Of a stretch of 64,000 nt of DNA, positions 1-10,539 are shown in pieces (positions within the stretch are counted from its first letter, which is position 1; every line of letters begins with the position of its first letter). A program made the position numbers and the translations under genes. This DNA is from Ustilago trichophora (lineage: Eukaryota; Basidiomycota; Ustilaginomycetes; Ustilaginales; Ustilaginaceae): assembly GCA_900323505.1 (NCBI GenBank), contig OOIN01000041.1, positions 124,001 to 188,000 of the forward strand, written 5' to 3'. The notes beneath the pieces were generated by a model. The model saw only the letters and a program-made list of their open reading frames with translations, was not told the origin of the DNA and did not search any database.

Positions 1-20
1 CACAGAGATAGTACATCACA

Positions 21-1532
21 ATGTACAACGGTATCGGCCTCAAAACAGCCCGAGGCACAGGAACAAACGGCTACGTCCAACGCAACCTCTCCAACTTTAA
101 ACCGCGCGATAACCCTTTCAACAAGTCCAAACCTGGCTCTAGCTCCTCCTCTTCCTTCGGCTCCGATGTCCGTCACATCCAACCTGACGCTGCCATCCTC
201 GAACACGAACGCAAGCGTCGCGTGGAAGTGAAATGCATGGAACTTCGGGTGCAGCTCGAAGACGATGATGTCCAAGAAGACGAGATTGAACTCCAGGTCA
301 CGGCGTTGCGCGAGAAGCTGCTTGCCCAACTCAAGGAGGAGGAACAGAAACGAAGTGAAACTGCAGCAGCTGCGTCAAGCTCATACTCGAGGCAGGAGGC
401 AGCCAGGTTGAGACCGGGTGAAACGCACAAGAGGCTCGAAGCGAAACAACACGACGACCGACGATTCGCCTCTGCTGTCGGCGTCGACAGCGCCTATCGC
501 GAAGGTGACGCGTTCGACCGCGATCTGCAGGAGCGTAAAAAGCAAGAGAGGATCGAACAACGTCGTAAAGCAGACGAACAGAGACGGTTGGATTGGGAGC
601 GAAAGAAAGAGCTTCAGCAGCTGGCAAGGCGAGAGCGCCAAGGTCGAGATGGTGGTTGGGCCAGTCGTGGTCGCAAACCTTCCGCAAGAGACAACAGCAG
701 ATCCGTTTCTCCCAGGGCAAAGAAGAGGAGCAAGTACGATGATTCTTCCGATAGCGAGTCATACTCCTCTGCTTCAGATTCGGAGAAGGATGTTTCCCGA
801 CGACGAGGCGCAAAGGGTAAAGGAAGGGATGAGGAGGAGAGGCGAAGGGGAAGATCGCGTTCCATTTCACGCTCGGTTTCGTCGTACTCTGATTCTAGGT
901 CGAGGTCGAGGTCGAGGTCTCGATCTTATTCTCGCTCCCTTTCTCGCTCCCGCTCCCCAGCAGGCCGCCAGCGCAGACGCTCGTACTCGCGCTCTGTCTC
1001 TGCATCCCGCTCTCCATCCAGATCTCGATCGCTATCCAGATCATCGTACTCCTCACGCAGTCGCAGTCCGAGCCCCCGTCTCAATCGCAACCGCAACTTC
1101 AACCGCAGCATTAGCCGAAGCCAAAGCCGAAGTCCAATCCGTCAACGCGCCAAAGGTAGACGCACATCACGATCCGTCTCACGTTCATCCTACACCTCTC
1201 GTTCTCGTTCTCGTTCTCGTTCTCGTTCTCGTTCTCGCTCGATGAGCCGAAGCAGATCTCCAGCACCCCGTTCTACGCGTCTCCGTCGAAGAAGGTCTCG
1301 TAGCACCGATTCGAGGACACGGTCAAGATCGGTCGATTCGAGATCATCCCGCTCTCGCTCTCCTTCGCCTCGAGCAGACAGACGCAGCACAACACACAGA
1401 AAAGCTAGAGACGCATTCTCCCCCTCTGATCCTGCATCTCGCTCGCCTTCCCCTCCACCTACAAAAGCTCAACCTCCCGGTCCTCCACCTGTCAAACCTG
1501 GCCCACCACCACCTCGTCCTCCTGGAATCTAA
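21..1532 (+). CDS. CWC21: Cwc21/SRRM2-type SR-rich pre-mRNA splicing factor
   Basis: 503-residue protein with a complete N-terminus. It opens with the MYNGIGL...[11 protein letters not shown] signature of the Cwc21/SRRM2 family (residues 1-24), followed by the cwf21 helical segment at about 59-104 ([17 protein letters not shown]). In the known family this part sits in the catalytic spliceosome, contacting Prp8 and Snu114 near the exon. Residues about 110-240 are charged and coiled-coil-like. From about 275 to 460 the protein is an RS domain built from repeated Arg-Ser dipeptides, and it ends in a Pro-rich tail. Yeast Cwc21 lacks the long RS tail, so this form is closer to animal SRRM2. One RS stretch (about 1198-1237) is a near-perfect TCTCGT hexanucleotide repeat and may vary in length between strains. 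The start is fixed by the conserved first residues. The downstream neighbour is convergent. Confidence 0.93.
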   Translation: MYNGIGLKTARGTGTNGYVQRNLSNFKPRDNPFNKSKPGSSSSSSFGSDVRHIQPDAAILEHERKRRVEVKCMELRVQLEDDDVQEDEIELQVTALREKLLAQLKEEEQKRSETAAAASSSYSRQEAARLRPGETHKRLEAKQHDDRRFASAVGVDSAYREGDAFDRDLQERKKQERIEQRRKADEQRRLDWERKKELQQLARRERQGRDGGWASRGRKPSARDNSRSVSPRAKKRSKYDDSSDSESYSSASDSEKDVSRRRGAKGKGRDEEERRRGRSRSISRSVSSYSDSRSRSRSRSRSYSRSLSRSRSPAGRQRRRSYSRSVSASRSPSRSRSLSRSSYSSRSRSPSPRLNRNRNFNRSISRSQSRSPIRQRAKGRRTSRSVSRSSYTSRSRSRSRSRSRSRSMSRSRSPAPRSTRLRRRRSRSTDSRTRSRSVDSRSSRSRSPSPRADRRSTTHRKARDAFSPSDPASRSPSPPPTKAQPPGPPPVKPGPPPPRPPGI

Positions 1533-1581
1533 ACCCCCCCTCTCTCTCTCACACACCCAGATTTCGCCTCACCCGCAAACA

Positions 1582-1584
1582 CCC

Positions 1585-1615
<31 letters not shown>

Positions 1616-1620
1616 AAAAA
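1582..1620. repeat. Poly-C(24)/poly-A(15) compound homopolymer
   Basis: 24 C residues (1582-1605) run directly into 15 A residues (1606-1620), between the stop codons of two convergent genes. The two tracts may lie in both 3' UTRs. Length is likely to vary and to be prone to sequencing error. Confidence 0.9.
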
Positions 1621-1718
1621 GACGAGATGAAATTTTTCCCAACGAGCAAATGAATCAAAAATGAAATAAAATTGTCCTTTCCTTGAGTTCTAAAGATGCA
1701 TCTCTAAAGTTAGCGAGG

Positions 1719-4235
1719 TTATTGAAAGTGTTGTTGAGCAGAATGCTGATGTTGGTAGGGATTGTTTTGTTGATATAGGAGGGAGGAAGATTGATAAGAT
1801 GGTTGGGCATAATGTTGGGTGTATTGGGTAGGATAAGATGTTTGATTCGGAGGTTGTGATTGAGGGTGATGAGGGTTATTGTTATGCTGAACCTGTTGTG
1901 ATTGTTGATGATAACCATGTGCAAGAGTCGGAGGGGTGGGAGAAGTTGAATAGAAATGCATTGTTCCCGAAGCCACATGTCCTCCCTGTTGCTGCGGTTG
2001 AGATCCAGGAATAGGAGGTAAAGGAGAAGCAGACCTACCAGGAGGAACCCAATTCATCCCCACAGCCCCTTCCCCACCAGAACCAGGAGGTGGAGAATAC
2101 AAATACCCACTCGAAACAGACGAACCAACACCACCACTATGACCACCCGCACAAGTTGATGCAACGTACGACTGCTGTGTTGACTGTGAAGTAGCTGCTG
2201 ACGGAGGAGCACCTTGCCAAGTGTTTTGCGAGTAAGACTGCGACAGAGAATGCGAGTGCGAGTGCGAGTGCGAAAGCTGAGGCTGGTGGGTGGCAATGAC
2301 AGCAGGAGGTGGAGATGGTTGTTGTACGGGTTGGTAGAGATGCGAAGGATACGAGTGTTGTTGTAAAGGAGTCTGTAGAGCGGTCGAAGAGAGCGATGTG
2401 GAGCTCTGCGTGGATGGCAAAGGACGAGGCACATGTGACTGTGCTGGCTGGCTGTAGGGCGAAGGAATGGGTGTGTATCCAGAGGGCAGTGGAGACGGCG
2501 CACCAGGAGAGGAGGAACGAGGCGGAACCGAAGGTGGTTGCGCAAGATGTCCACCATGATGCGACATTGCCTGCTGCTGCTGCTGCTGCTGTTGCTGTTG
2601 CTGATAATACGCCTGAGCATTAACAACCGACGGCGTGTGAGCAGCAGGGCTGGTACTATACTGCGAGAGAGCAGAAGCAGGTCGAGCAGCGGGCGAGACA
2701 GGTCTCTGTAGATCCTGAGAATAACCACCGTTGTTGGGTGGAGGAGTATAGAGCGAAGCGAGATGTGCTGGCGCCTGGTAGATGTGCGACTGAGGAGGAC
2801 GCTCGTCAACATGCGAAGGTGTCGGAGGAGGCAATGGCTTGTCCATGGTGACTGTGGAGGCGGAAGTGGAGTGGCTCAAGCCCATGTTGGACATGGATTG
2901 AGTCAACTGGTCTGCGCCAAAGTCGGGTTGAGGCATCTGATTGTAAGCGGTGGGGATGTGGGAGATGGAGTGCGAGCGAGGAACGCCGTATTGCTGATGC
3001 TGAATATGTGGTTGTGGTTGTGGTTGTGGTTGTGGTTGTGGTTGCTGTTGGTGCTGCTGCTGATGCTGCTGCTGGACGATGGCTCCAGGCCGGATAGTGG
3101 CGTATCGATCATCACTCGACTCGGCAGGATGGGTGTTGGTGAGGTAGTGGCTGCTTTGAGATGGAGTCATAGAGTGCTGCGAGTAGTAAGAAGTCGAGGG
3201 TGTGATCGAGTGACCGAATTCCGAGGGCATAGGTGCAGCAAAGCTGTTGCGTCTCGATGCGCCAGCGGCAGGGCCGATCGACGACACGTTGGAGGGAGCA
3301 GCGGAATGGTAGGCAGACGAAGGAGGTACAGGGCTAGTGGAGCGCGAGATGCTGGCGGGTGCGTAGGCAGGAGTATAGGCGTCCAGATTAGCAAGCGAGG
3401 AGCTGGGTCGAAGGGTGCCACTGCCAAGATCGTACATGGTCTGTGAGTGGGACATGGACGAAGCAGGTCTGTGAAGGCCTGAGGCGAGGCTGGAAGTCGA
3501 AATGCTGCTGGACATGCGGTTGTGGGTGTTGGAAGCAGCAGCACCACTGCCACCGGGTCGCATGGAGGCAGGAATGGGAGGATGGTCACCTTTGCCCTTG
3601 GGAGGCTTGGGAGGACCACCGGAGCCGGAACCCGACGACGACGACTTGCCATCTTGAGCCTCATCGATTCGCTGGAAGGTGCCTGCACCTCCGTACGTGT
3701 CTGAACCCGAAAGCACAGGTTTGGACTGCGGTTGGCGCTTCTTGGGAGGAGCAGCGGACGAGTAAAAGGTGAGCTCAAGATAGACCTCGCCGGCATATCG
3801 ATCCTTGGCCTTGATGGTGACCCACTCGTCAAACTCCCCCGTCTTGAGCGTTTCTGTAAGGTCAACAATCCCTTCACCGATGAACTCGGGCTCTTTACTG
3901 TCATCGGCATAGCAAGCTACTTTGAGGACCTTCTTGCCACCTTTGGGCTTGGCAGACGCTGCAGCAGAGGCGGAGGAGGTAGGCTTGGATGCAGAAGCCG
4001 AAGCGTTTGCAAGGGCATCCTCCATATCCTCGTAGATCTCGAAATGCAACTGCTCGTCCCAGGTAGGATGCTGACCACCTCGTTTGTCTGGCTTTGTCTT
4101 TTGCTGTTCCTGACCCATGCTGAGTACGGTGTAGGGATCCTGCTTGCCGATGGATTTCTTGTTGGGCAAGTTGCGCGCCTTGAGGACGACGCAGACGAGG
4201 GTGCCCTTGTGGACGGGCTCGGTAGCGGCGGGCAT
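1719..4235 (-). CDS. C2-domain protein, Fic1/Inn1-like (cytokinesis ingression)
   Basis: 838 residues. The N-terminal 150 residues form a C2 domain: KGTLVCVVLKARNLPNKK, then KQDPYTVLSMGQ, then HPTWDEQLHFEI, and further strands to about residue 160. The Asp of KQDPY and the later residues suit a type II C2 lipid- or Ca2+-binding fold. The remaining roughly 650 residues are disordered, rich in Ser, Pro and Gln, with a PQ repeat coded by a GTTGTG microsatellite (about 3009-3045) and a polyQ run near 2575-2605. A short C2 domain plus a long Pro-rich tail is the layout of fungal Fic1/Inn1-type proteins, which act with Cdc15-like SH3 partners at the division septum. That assignment is inferred from layout, since the C2 fold alone does not settle function. 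The start ATG at 4235 directly precedes the C2 domain. Confidence 0.8.
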   Translation of the reverse strand: MPAATEPVHKGTLVCVVLKARNLPNKKSIGKQDPYTVLSMGQEQQKTKPDKRGGQHPTWDEQLHFEIYEDMEDALANASASASKPTSSASAAASAKPKGGKKVLKVACYADDSKEPEFIGEGIVDLTETLKTGEFDEWVTIKAKDRYAGEVYLELTFYSSAAPPKKRQPQSKPVLSGSDTYGGAGTFQRIDEAQDGKSSSSGSGSGGPPKPPKGKGDHPPIPASMRPGGSGAAASNTHNRMSSSISTSSLASGLHRPASSMSHSQTMYDLGSGTLRPSSSLANLDAYTPAYAPASISRSTSPVPPSSAYHSAAPSNVSSIGPAAGASRRNSFAAPMPSEFGHSITPSTSYYSQHSMTPSQSSHYLTNTHPAESSDDRYATIRPGAIVQQQHQQQHQQQPQPQPQPQPQPHIQHQQYGVPRSHSISHIPTAYNQMPQPDFGADQLTQSMSNMGLSHSTSASTVTMDKPLPPPTPSHVDERPPQSHIYQAPAHLASLYTPPPNNGGYSQDLQRPVSPAARPASALSQYSTSPAAHTPSVVNAQAYYQQQQQQQQQQQAMSHHGGHLAQPPSVPPRSSSPGAPSPLPSGYTPIPSPYSQPAQSHVPRPLPSTQSSTSLSSTALQTPLQQHSYPSHLYQPVQQPSPPPAVIATHQPQLSHSHSHSHSLSQSYSQNTWQGAPPSAATSQSTQQSYVASTCAGGHSGGVGSSVSSGYLYSPPPGSGGEGAVGMNWVPPGRSASPLPPIPGSQPQQQGGHVASGTMHFYSTSPTPPTLAHGYHQQSQQVQHNNNPHHPQSQPPNQTSYPTQYTQHYAQPSYQSSSLLYQQNNPYQHQHSAQQHFQ

Positions 4236-5335
4236 GATGGGTAGGCGGAAGGGTGTGAAGCGTCACACGGTGGAACTTGAAAAGCCTGCTGCTTTGTAGA
4301 GTGAAATGAAAGAGAGACGAGACAATGAAACGAGGGTTATCACCACGGCATGCGAAGTAGGATGGTGGTTGAAGAGACTGTAAGCTTGAGTGATAGTGAT
4401 GGTGATGGTGATGGTGGTGGTTACGGATGGTGTTGATGGAAGGAAAGTGGAAGAGATACGAAGTGTGTGAGAGAGGTGTGGTGATTAGAGGTCCGAACGA
4501 AACTCGCCTAAAATCGTGTAAAGAAAGCTGGAGCAGCACTGCACAGCCTGCAGCAGCTTTCCTTACGCCGTGTCTCGCACACACTTCCTGTCTGCAGCCT
4601 CTTTGTATGTTGTTTCTCCGGCGGAGAATGCCAACCCTCGTCCGAAAGCTTAACTGCCTTGGTTATCGCACAGTCACAGCTACGATTATCCCTTCGAGGC
4701 ACTGTTCCTGATACCAGATACTTGTGCAATCCTGCTTTGTGCGAAGTGTTGTGTTCTGGATAGAGGATGCAAAGGTGTTGTTGTGGATTCGACCTCTGTT
4801 TCAGAAAAGAAAAATAAGAAAAAAAAAAAAGGAGTTTTGGAAAATGGTCAGTGCTGTGCTGTGTTGTGTTGTGTTGTGTTGGCGCGCGCGCGTTGTGTGT
4901 GTAGAATCGCACAAACAGGACCAAAGCAACTGGCTAACTGGCTGACTGGCTGACTGTCATTCAACCAACACTACTCTCTGCCTCTCTCGACTCCTGAGAA
5001 AAACATAACAACAGCCAGCAACGACAAAAGTGTTGGTTCCATATCGCGAGTCTTGCGATGCCAAATACCTCTGCCCGATCCATTCAACATCATTTGCTTT
5101 TGCTTTTCCGACTCCGAGCCAACGTGCTCAGTCCACCCTCATCTCCTTGCCTCCGTGCCAATGACCGTCTTTTGTTTCGCTTGAATCGCACAACATGTTA
5201 TGAACGCAATGGTGGTGGACGGTATATTATCGATACTATGTCAGGTGTGGATGCAAAGTAAAAGTACAGATTGCTATGTAATGCTATGTCTATCGAAGGG
5301 GGCAGATGGTGGAGATTATAGGTGGTCTAGGGACC
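4236..5335. other. Intergenic region, 1.1 kb
   Basis: Upstream region of the C2 gene and 3' flank of the WLM gene, both on the minus strand. It contains a GATGGT microsatellite (about 4398-4422), an A-tract near 4818-4830 and a TGTGT/GCGCGC simple-sequence patch (about 4854-4900). Small ORFs here lack recognisable domains, and no gene is supported. Confidence 0.6.
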
Positions 5336-6388
5336 TTATGGTGCGCTGCGTCCGTCACTCGATGAGCCAGTAGTAGCGCTGCCACAACTCTGCTCGATCT
5401 CTTGTTCTTCACGCTCCAGTCTTCGCATGGTTGCCATGAGGATGCGCTGACGTCGCTCTTCCGCATTGTTGCCCTCGTCTGACCCGCTTGTAGCTCCTCC
5501 CAACCGACGTCCTCCGCCAGGTGCACTCCCACTACCTCCCGAAGAGAGCTCGGGTGCACTGGGTTCATAGACATCACCATCTACAAGCGAGTGTGTGCCG
5601 TTCTGCTGTGCACGCTCAAACGCCTCGATCTGAGCATTCAACTTGCTGTTGAGCATCTTGAATTCGGGCGGATGATCCGCCACCTTGTTATGCGCCAATT
5701 CGTGCACCAGAACCTTGCGTGTCGTCTTGTAATCTCGAAATCCTTCCGCATCATCAGTACGAATGCGCAGCAAGATTCGCTGACCTGCATTCTCATTCAA
5801 CCCAAGTAATCCTGGATGTTCCCAGGGTAGCAGCTCGGTCAGAGCGCCGATACGGAACTGATGCAGAGAACAGATGTGCAAGATGCCTGGATCGCGGCTC
5901 AACCGTGTGAGATAGTCGATCACCTTGGCGTGCAACGGAGATGAGGTCGGTGTGATGGGATGTGCATAGATGTTTCCAAATGGAGACAAGCTCGAGCCCG
6001 GTTGGGTGGTGTTGCGAGCTTTGGTGCCGCGAAGCATGCTGGGATGGTATTGGCGTGGGGCGTTGCGTTTCTGCATCTCGCTCTCGTCTTGATAGAGACG
6101 CTCGAGCTCCTGTGAGGACGGTCCTAGCACTGTCAGTTTGATGTCGGGTTTACCAATGAGGCCAACATCGGCGAGAGTTCGTGTGTCCATGTTGCCTTCG
6201 CCATGCTGGTGACTGTTCAGATCGGCGACGCCTGCACTTCTGGGCACGAGCAGCTTCTGCTTGTCGGCTGGCACATAGGTGAGTTCCTCGACTGCTTGGC
6301 GCAGTTCCGATATTGTACTCGAAGCCGGCAAAGCCTGCAGAACGTGCTCCTGCTTGCGATGGACTATGGTGAGGTCGAGACTATCCAT
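5336..6388 (-). CDS. Ubiquitin-like plus WLM-domain metalloprotease
   Basis: 350 residues. Residues 4-88 resemble a ubiquitin-like fold, with a hydrophobic start, a KQKLLVPR strand and a final DIKLTVLG strand. Residues about 135-262 are a WLM (Wss1p-like metalloprotease) domain. The zinc site is visible as H229-E-L-A-H233 with a third ligand H239 (HELAHNKVADH), and E230 would be the general base. The C-terminal 90 residues are polar and end in a short coiled-coil-like stretch. Ubiquitin-WLM fusions occur in fungi and plants, and Wss1/SPRTN relatives degrade DNA-protein crosslinks or act on SUMO/ubiquitin conjugates. Protease activity is expected from the intact motif, but the substrate is unknown. 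The start ATG at 6388 fits the beginning of the ubiquitin-like domain. The next gene upstream is divergent. Confidence 0.88.
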   Translation of the reverse strand: MDSLDLTIVHRKQEHVLQALPASSTISELRQAVEELTYVPADKQKLLVPRSAGVADLNSHQHGEGNMDTRTLADVGLIGKPDIKLTVLGPSSQELERLYQDESEMQKRNAPRQYHPSMLRGTKARNTTQPGSSLSPFGNIYAHPITPTSSPLHAKVIDYLTRLSRDPGILHICSLHQFRIGALTELLPWEHPGLLGLNENAGQRILLRIRTDDAEGFRDYKTTRKVLVHELAHNKVADHPPEFKMLNSKLNAQIEAFERAQQNGTHSLVDGDVYEPSAPELSSGGSGSAPGGGRRLGGATSGSDEGNNAEERRQRILMATMRRLEREEQEIEQSCGSATTGSSSDGRSAP

Positions 6389-6661
6389 GTTTGTTTTCGT
6401 TTCGAGTGTCTATGGAGACACTGCTATGTCAGGATGAATGGCTTGGAGATATCTACTTCAGGTCGTCGTGGCGCCTGCCCCAATGATGATCAAGTCCATC
6501 GATCGGAATCACATTCGAGAGTCAGCTGAATGCTATGATGGAGAAGAAGCAAAAGGAAGAAACGAGGCTGAGTCGAATGTCAGATCCAAAGCTTCGTCAT
6601 CATTGCTATCCAAAAGCTCGAATAAATATTAAGGCTTGAGAGGTGGAGGCTTTGCAGCGAC

Positions 6662-6699
<38 letters not shown>

Positions 6700-8174
6700 C
6701 GCGCGCTGTTGCCTGACAAATGATTTGTGAGAGCTTCGTCAGCCCTTGTCGGTGCACGCATCTTGGCAGCGTGTGTCCGAACACGGCCGAGTCTTCTTCT
6801 CACCTCTCTTGTCAATGAAGCGAGAATGTCACTTTGTTCGTCTTTCAAGGTGAGCTGTAAGAGCAGCAGCTGGGCAGTCAAGCCCGTTCAAGCTGGATGC
6901 GCCGTCTAAAAGAGTCATCTTCTGAGGAGAGACACACCCTCTAGCATTTGCCTAGCAGGATCGACCGAGGACGTGGCACAAGCGAGATTGAGAACCAACC
7001 CAAACAAGAAGGGTCTCCCCAAACAGCAAGAGCATCAGCTGGCATTTTTCGACATGAGCATCATTACTCTCTGAGAGTACAGTAGTTACAGTATTGGCCC
7101 GCTCGCGTCTCTTGTTTTTGAATTTTTCCGACGAGTGCAGTAAGCTGCAGCTTGCAGGGCTGTGTCTCCAGCGATGGCGAACCCAACTCTCCCCGTCCCA
7201 CCAGACCCTTGTTGCCTTGATTTCTTCGCACGCTGATCGCGGACGGTAGCCTGTCACCACAATGGGATCCGATCTCTGCATACGGTACAGCCTTGTGAGC
7301 CCAACTGACTTATCTTGAGCGCTTCTCGTCACATTCAAGGAGAGCAGAGGTGTCGCCGGTAATGGTAGCGATCCATTCTTCCAGCATTGAGCACAGGCAG
7401 ACCAAGATCTACGCTCCATGTTGAGCTAGCCGTGCACGCACTCTGCATTCCCGGCTATGAATCTCGCGCACAGACCAAAAGGCTCCCCACACCGACTCAC
7501 TTTGAGTGGCACCGCACATGTGGTTACCAAAGAAAAGTACAGTAGTGCGAACGAAGAAGAGGCAACAGGAAAAGGAAAGAGAGCCAACACAACGTTGCCG
7601 GAGACCGGCTACTAAATGTGGGCCAGTTTAACCGGATTCCAGTCCAAAATAAAATTCAATTTTTTGTTTTATTTTATCGAGAAGAAGAAGAGAGCGCATC
7701 CGGTCACTCGGCTTCTCTGTTCGGTCTGATTGGGCCGCGTTCTGCTGCTCCAATTCTACCGCCTTGCGTGCGCTGCTGCTGCTCGAAACAAATGTCCACA
7801 TCTATACATTTGTTCGTTCTCTCTCTCTCTCTCTCGCTCTCTTGATGAGCTGTGTGTGTGCTGCAAAGCTGTTGTTGCTGCAGCTGCATGGTGGTGGCAG
7901 CACTCTCGCTCTTTCTGCGCGGGTCCATCTCCCTCTCCCTCTCCCTCTCCGCCGGACTACACACACACACACACACACAACATACTGGTTCCCCACAAAA
8001 ATATTTTGGTGATGGCGGCCATGCTGCTCCTCTCTTCTCGTGCTCTTTTGCCGCAGAGTCGCTTCGTGTCGTTCTTCTTTGCTTTGTGACCCTTGCCCTT
8101 GCCCTCTCCCTCGGTTTGGCTGCAGTCTCTCCGCCCCAACCTTGTTTCGACTTGCTTTGCTTTGTGGGCTTGGA

Positions 8175-8206
<32 letters not shown>

Positions 8207-8437
8207 GCCTGACCGCTGTTTTTTAGCTTCCGGTCCAGCTTCCGACTCTTTCTCCCGGACCATATCCGGTTGTCCCAATTCATTCTCCCCTTACAAGTAC
8301 TCGACACGTTTCCTCTGTCCTTCCTTCCTTCCCTCCTTACTCCTTTCTCGTCCCACTTCCCCGCCTTTTTTTCTTTGGTTCTTGCTTCTCTACCCCACCT
8401 CCCCCCCAACCCACACACGTACACACAAACAATCACA
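6389..8437. promoter_or_regulatory. Divergent intergenic region between WLM and ACAD genes, 2 kb
   Basis: Shared upstream region. It holds a 36-nt poly-A run (6663-6698) and dense pyrimidine tracts with CT, CA and GT microsatellites from about 7810 to 8400 leading into the ACAD start. CT-rich leaders directly before start codons are common in fungal genes. The small ORFs here are translations of these simple repeats, and no gene is supported. Confidence 0.6.
6663..6698. repeat. Poly-A homopolymer, 36 nt
   Basis: Uninterrupted run of 36 A, flanked by CC and GCGCGC. No target-site duplication or retroposon body is visible beside it. Confidence 0.9.
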
Positions 8438-9826
8438 ATGTCGACCGTCCTCCCCGCAAGCCTCGGTGGCGATGAGCTCATCAAAAAGTTCATCGGTGCC
8501 GGTACCTGGTCGTTTATCGAGGACAAGTTCACCCCTTACGGCAAGGAGACGCTTGTCAAGGTCATTCGCTTTGTCATCGACGAGTGCATTCCCGCTGAAA
8601 AGCTCTACCATGCCCAGGTCTCGACCGACCCTGCGCTTCGATGGAAGGTTGTACCCGAGATCGTCGAACAGCTCAAGAAAAAGGCAAAGTCTCAGGGTCT
8701 CTGGAACCTTTTCCTTTCTGGCAAGCACTATCCTGATGTCGGCTCTCCCTTGAGCAACTTGGAATACGCCGTCATCGCAGAGATGACCGGACGATGCTCT
8801 CACTTTGCCTCCGAGTCGCTCAACTGCGCTGCTCCCGACACGGGCAACATGGAGGTGTTTGCCAAGTACGGCAACCAGCAGCAGAAGCAGACATGGCTCA
8901 AGCCTTTGCTCAACGGTGAGATCCGTTCCGCTTTCGCCATGACCGAGCGCTTCATCGCCTCTTCCGACGCCACCAACATCCGCACCTCGATCCGACAGGA
9001 GGGCAACGAGATCGTCATCAACGGACACAAGTGGTGGATCTCGGGCGCCGGTGATCCGCGTTGCGCCGTACACCTCGTCATGGGCAAGTCGGATCCCGAC
9101 AACAGCAACACCCACGCACAGCAGAGTTTGGTCATTGTCCCCGCCAACGCACCGGGAGTCAAGGTCATCCGACCCATGCAAGTGTTTGGCTACGATGACG
9201 CACCCGAGGGTCACTGCGAGATCATCTACGAGAATGTTCGTGTCCCCCTTGGCAACCTCGTCCTCGGATGGGGTAAAGGTTTCGAGATCATCCAGGGTCG
9301 TCTTGGACCCGGACGTATTCACCACTGCATGCGTACCATTGGTACTGCAGAGCGTGCTCTCGAACTCATGCTCGCCCGCTGCACCGACCAGCGCAAGAAG
9401 GCCTTCGGCAAGACCCTCTCCGAACACGGAACCATTGTCCAGAACATCGCTTGGGCACGTATCAAGATCGAACAGTCTCGCCTGCTCGTACTCTCGGCTG
9501 CCAACATGATTGACAAGACCAACGCCAAGGGTGCGCTGCGTGAGATCGCCATGAGCAAGGTCGCCGTCGTCAATGCCGCACTCGAGGTGCTCGACATGTC
9601 GATGCAGGCTCACGGTGCAGAAGGTGTCTCACAAGATACCATCTTGGCTTACGCCTACGCTCAGCTCCGTACCTTGCGATACGCAGACGGTCCCGATGAG
9701 GTCCACCTCCAGCAGCTCGGAAAGTTGGAGCTCCGAAAAGCACCCGAGGTCTGGGAGAGGATCAACAAGACCAACGCCCTCTCGGACGCTCTGCTGGCCA
9801 AGAACGGAATCAAGTCGCACCTTTAA
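8438..9826 (+). CDS. ACAD10/11-like acyl-CoA dehydrogenase, probably peroxisomal
   Basis: 462 residues from the first ATG at 8438; the frame is open upstream but has no earlier ATG. This is an FAD-dependent acyl-CoA dehydrogenase: FAMTER in the flavin-binding middle domain, KWWISGAGDPRC, the GLGPGRIHHCMR-like helix (GRLGPGRIHHCMR) and the C-terminal YADGPDEVHLQQL stretch typical of the ACAD10/11 branch. It would introduce the 2,3-double bond in acyl-CoA, the first beta-oxidation step. The protein ends in -SHL, a type 1 peroxisomal targeting tripeptide variant, and shows no obvious mitochondrial presequence. Peroxisomal location is therefore inferred from the C-terminus. Codon use is strongly C-ending, which fits high expression. 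A CT-rich leader precedes the start. Confidence 0.92.
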   Translation: MSTVLPASLGGDELIKKFIGAGTWSFIEDKFTPYGKETLVKVIRFVIDECIPAEKLYHAQVSTDPALRWKVVPEIVEQLKKKAKSQGLWNLFLSGKHYPDVGSPLSNLEYAVIAEMTGRCSHFASESLNCAAPDTGNMEVFAKYGNQQQKQTWLKPLLNGEIRSAFAMTERFIASSDATNIRTSIRQEGNEIVINGHKWWISGAGDPRCAVHLVMGKSDPDNSNTHAQQSLVIVPANAPGVKVIRPMQVFGYDDAPEGHCEIIYENVRVPLGNLVLGWGKGFEIIQGRLGPGRIHHCMRTIGTAERALELMLARCTDQRKKAFGKTLSEHGTIVQNIAWARIKIEQSRLLVLSAANMIDKTNAKGALREIAMSKVAVVNAALEVLDMSMQAHGAEGVSQDTILAYAYAQLRTLRYADGPDEVHLQQLGKLELRKAPEVWERINKTNALSDALLAKNGIKSHL

Positions 9827-10539
9827 ACCAATGCCCCCAAGTTGTAGTAGCTTTGTTCATGTCACAGCCAAATCCTAAATTATTCTGAGATCCCGTTTTT
9901 GATTGATGCGATGTCTGAAATGGATGTGTCCAGCATTGACCTCTATACAACAGCTCAGGTTTTGTACTGTACAGTCCCTGTTCAAAGGAACGAGGACGGT
10001 GGCGAAAGAATTCCCTTGCCTTGAGGAGAGAGGGTTGAGTGGCGAGCCAGCTGAACTGAGATGTAGGCGAATTCGACCTTGCACCGAACCAACCGCAAGC
10101 AAAAGCGTTACAAAGTGGAGGAAGCGGGACTAAGCACGCGCGTTTGAACCCTCTTCCCCGCTCTTTTCCTATGATTTTCCAGATTTTTTTGGAAAAGCGT
10201 TTTCGGGCCACATCTTTGCATAACAAAAGACCTTTTTTTTTTATCTGGAAGCACAGCACAACATCAAGTCTCAAACTATCCTCAAGTTGGATCATCTCGA
10301 GTCATCATCGCTATCAACTACACCAAATCTTCCTCTTACCGGCAAAGACTTTCATGAGCTCTATGCTTTAAGAGCACGAGCTGTTGACGGCATAGGAACA
10401 TGCCCTGTCGTTGAAGCGTTGCAAGAAAACAGCCTGCGTTCGGCTATACATAGACACCCTGTCTACATCTAGAGCTGTCCCTTCTCAGAAATCGACCACG
10501 AGCGTTGTGGATCACAGACAAAGGATCAAGGCCGCTATC
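9827..10539 (+). promoter_or_regulatory. Intergenic region upstream of the SSU1-like gene
   Basis: 713 nt between two plus-strand genes. It carries the palindromic TACTGTACAGT at 9965-9975 and short T-tracts near 10184 and 10231. The SSU1 frame is open back to about 10411 but without an ATG, so that part is treated as untranslated. No separate gene is seen. Confidence 0.5.

Noticed and set aside
418..1245. 275-codon plus-strand ORF inside the SR protein gene
   Set aside because: Frame-shifted reading of the RS repeats; repeat-derived composition.
8390..9613. 407-codon minus-strand ORF opposite the acyl-CoA dehydrogenase
   Set aside because: Antisense of a strongly codon-biased gene; the translation has no domain.
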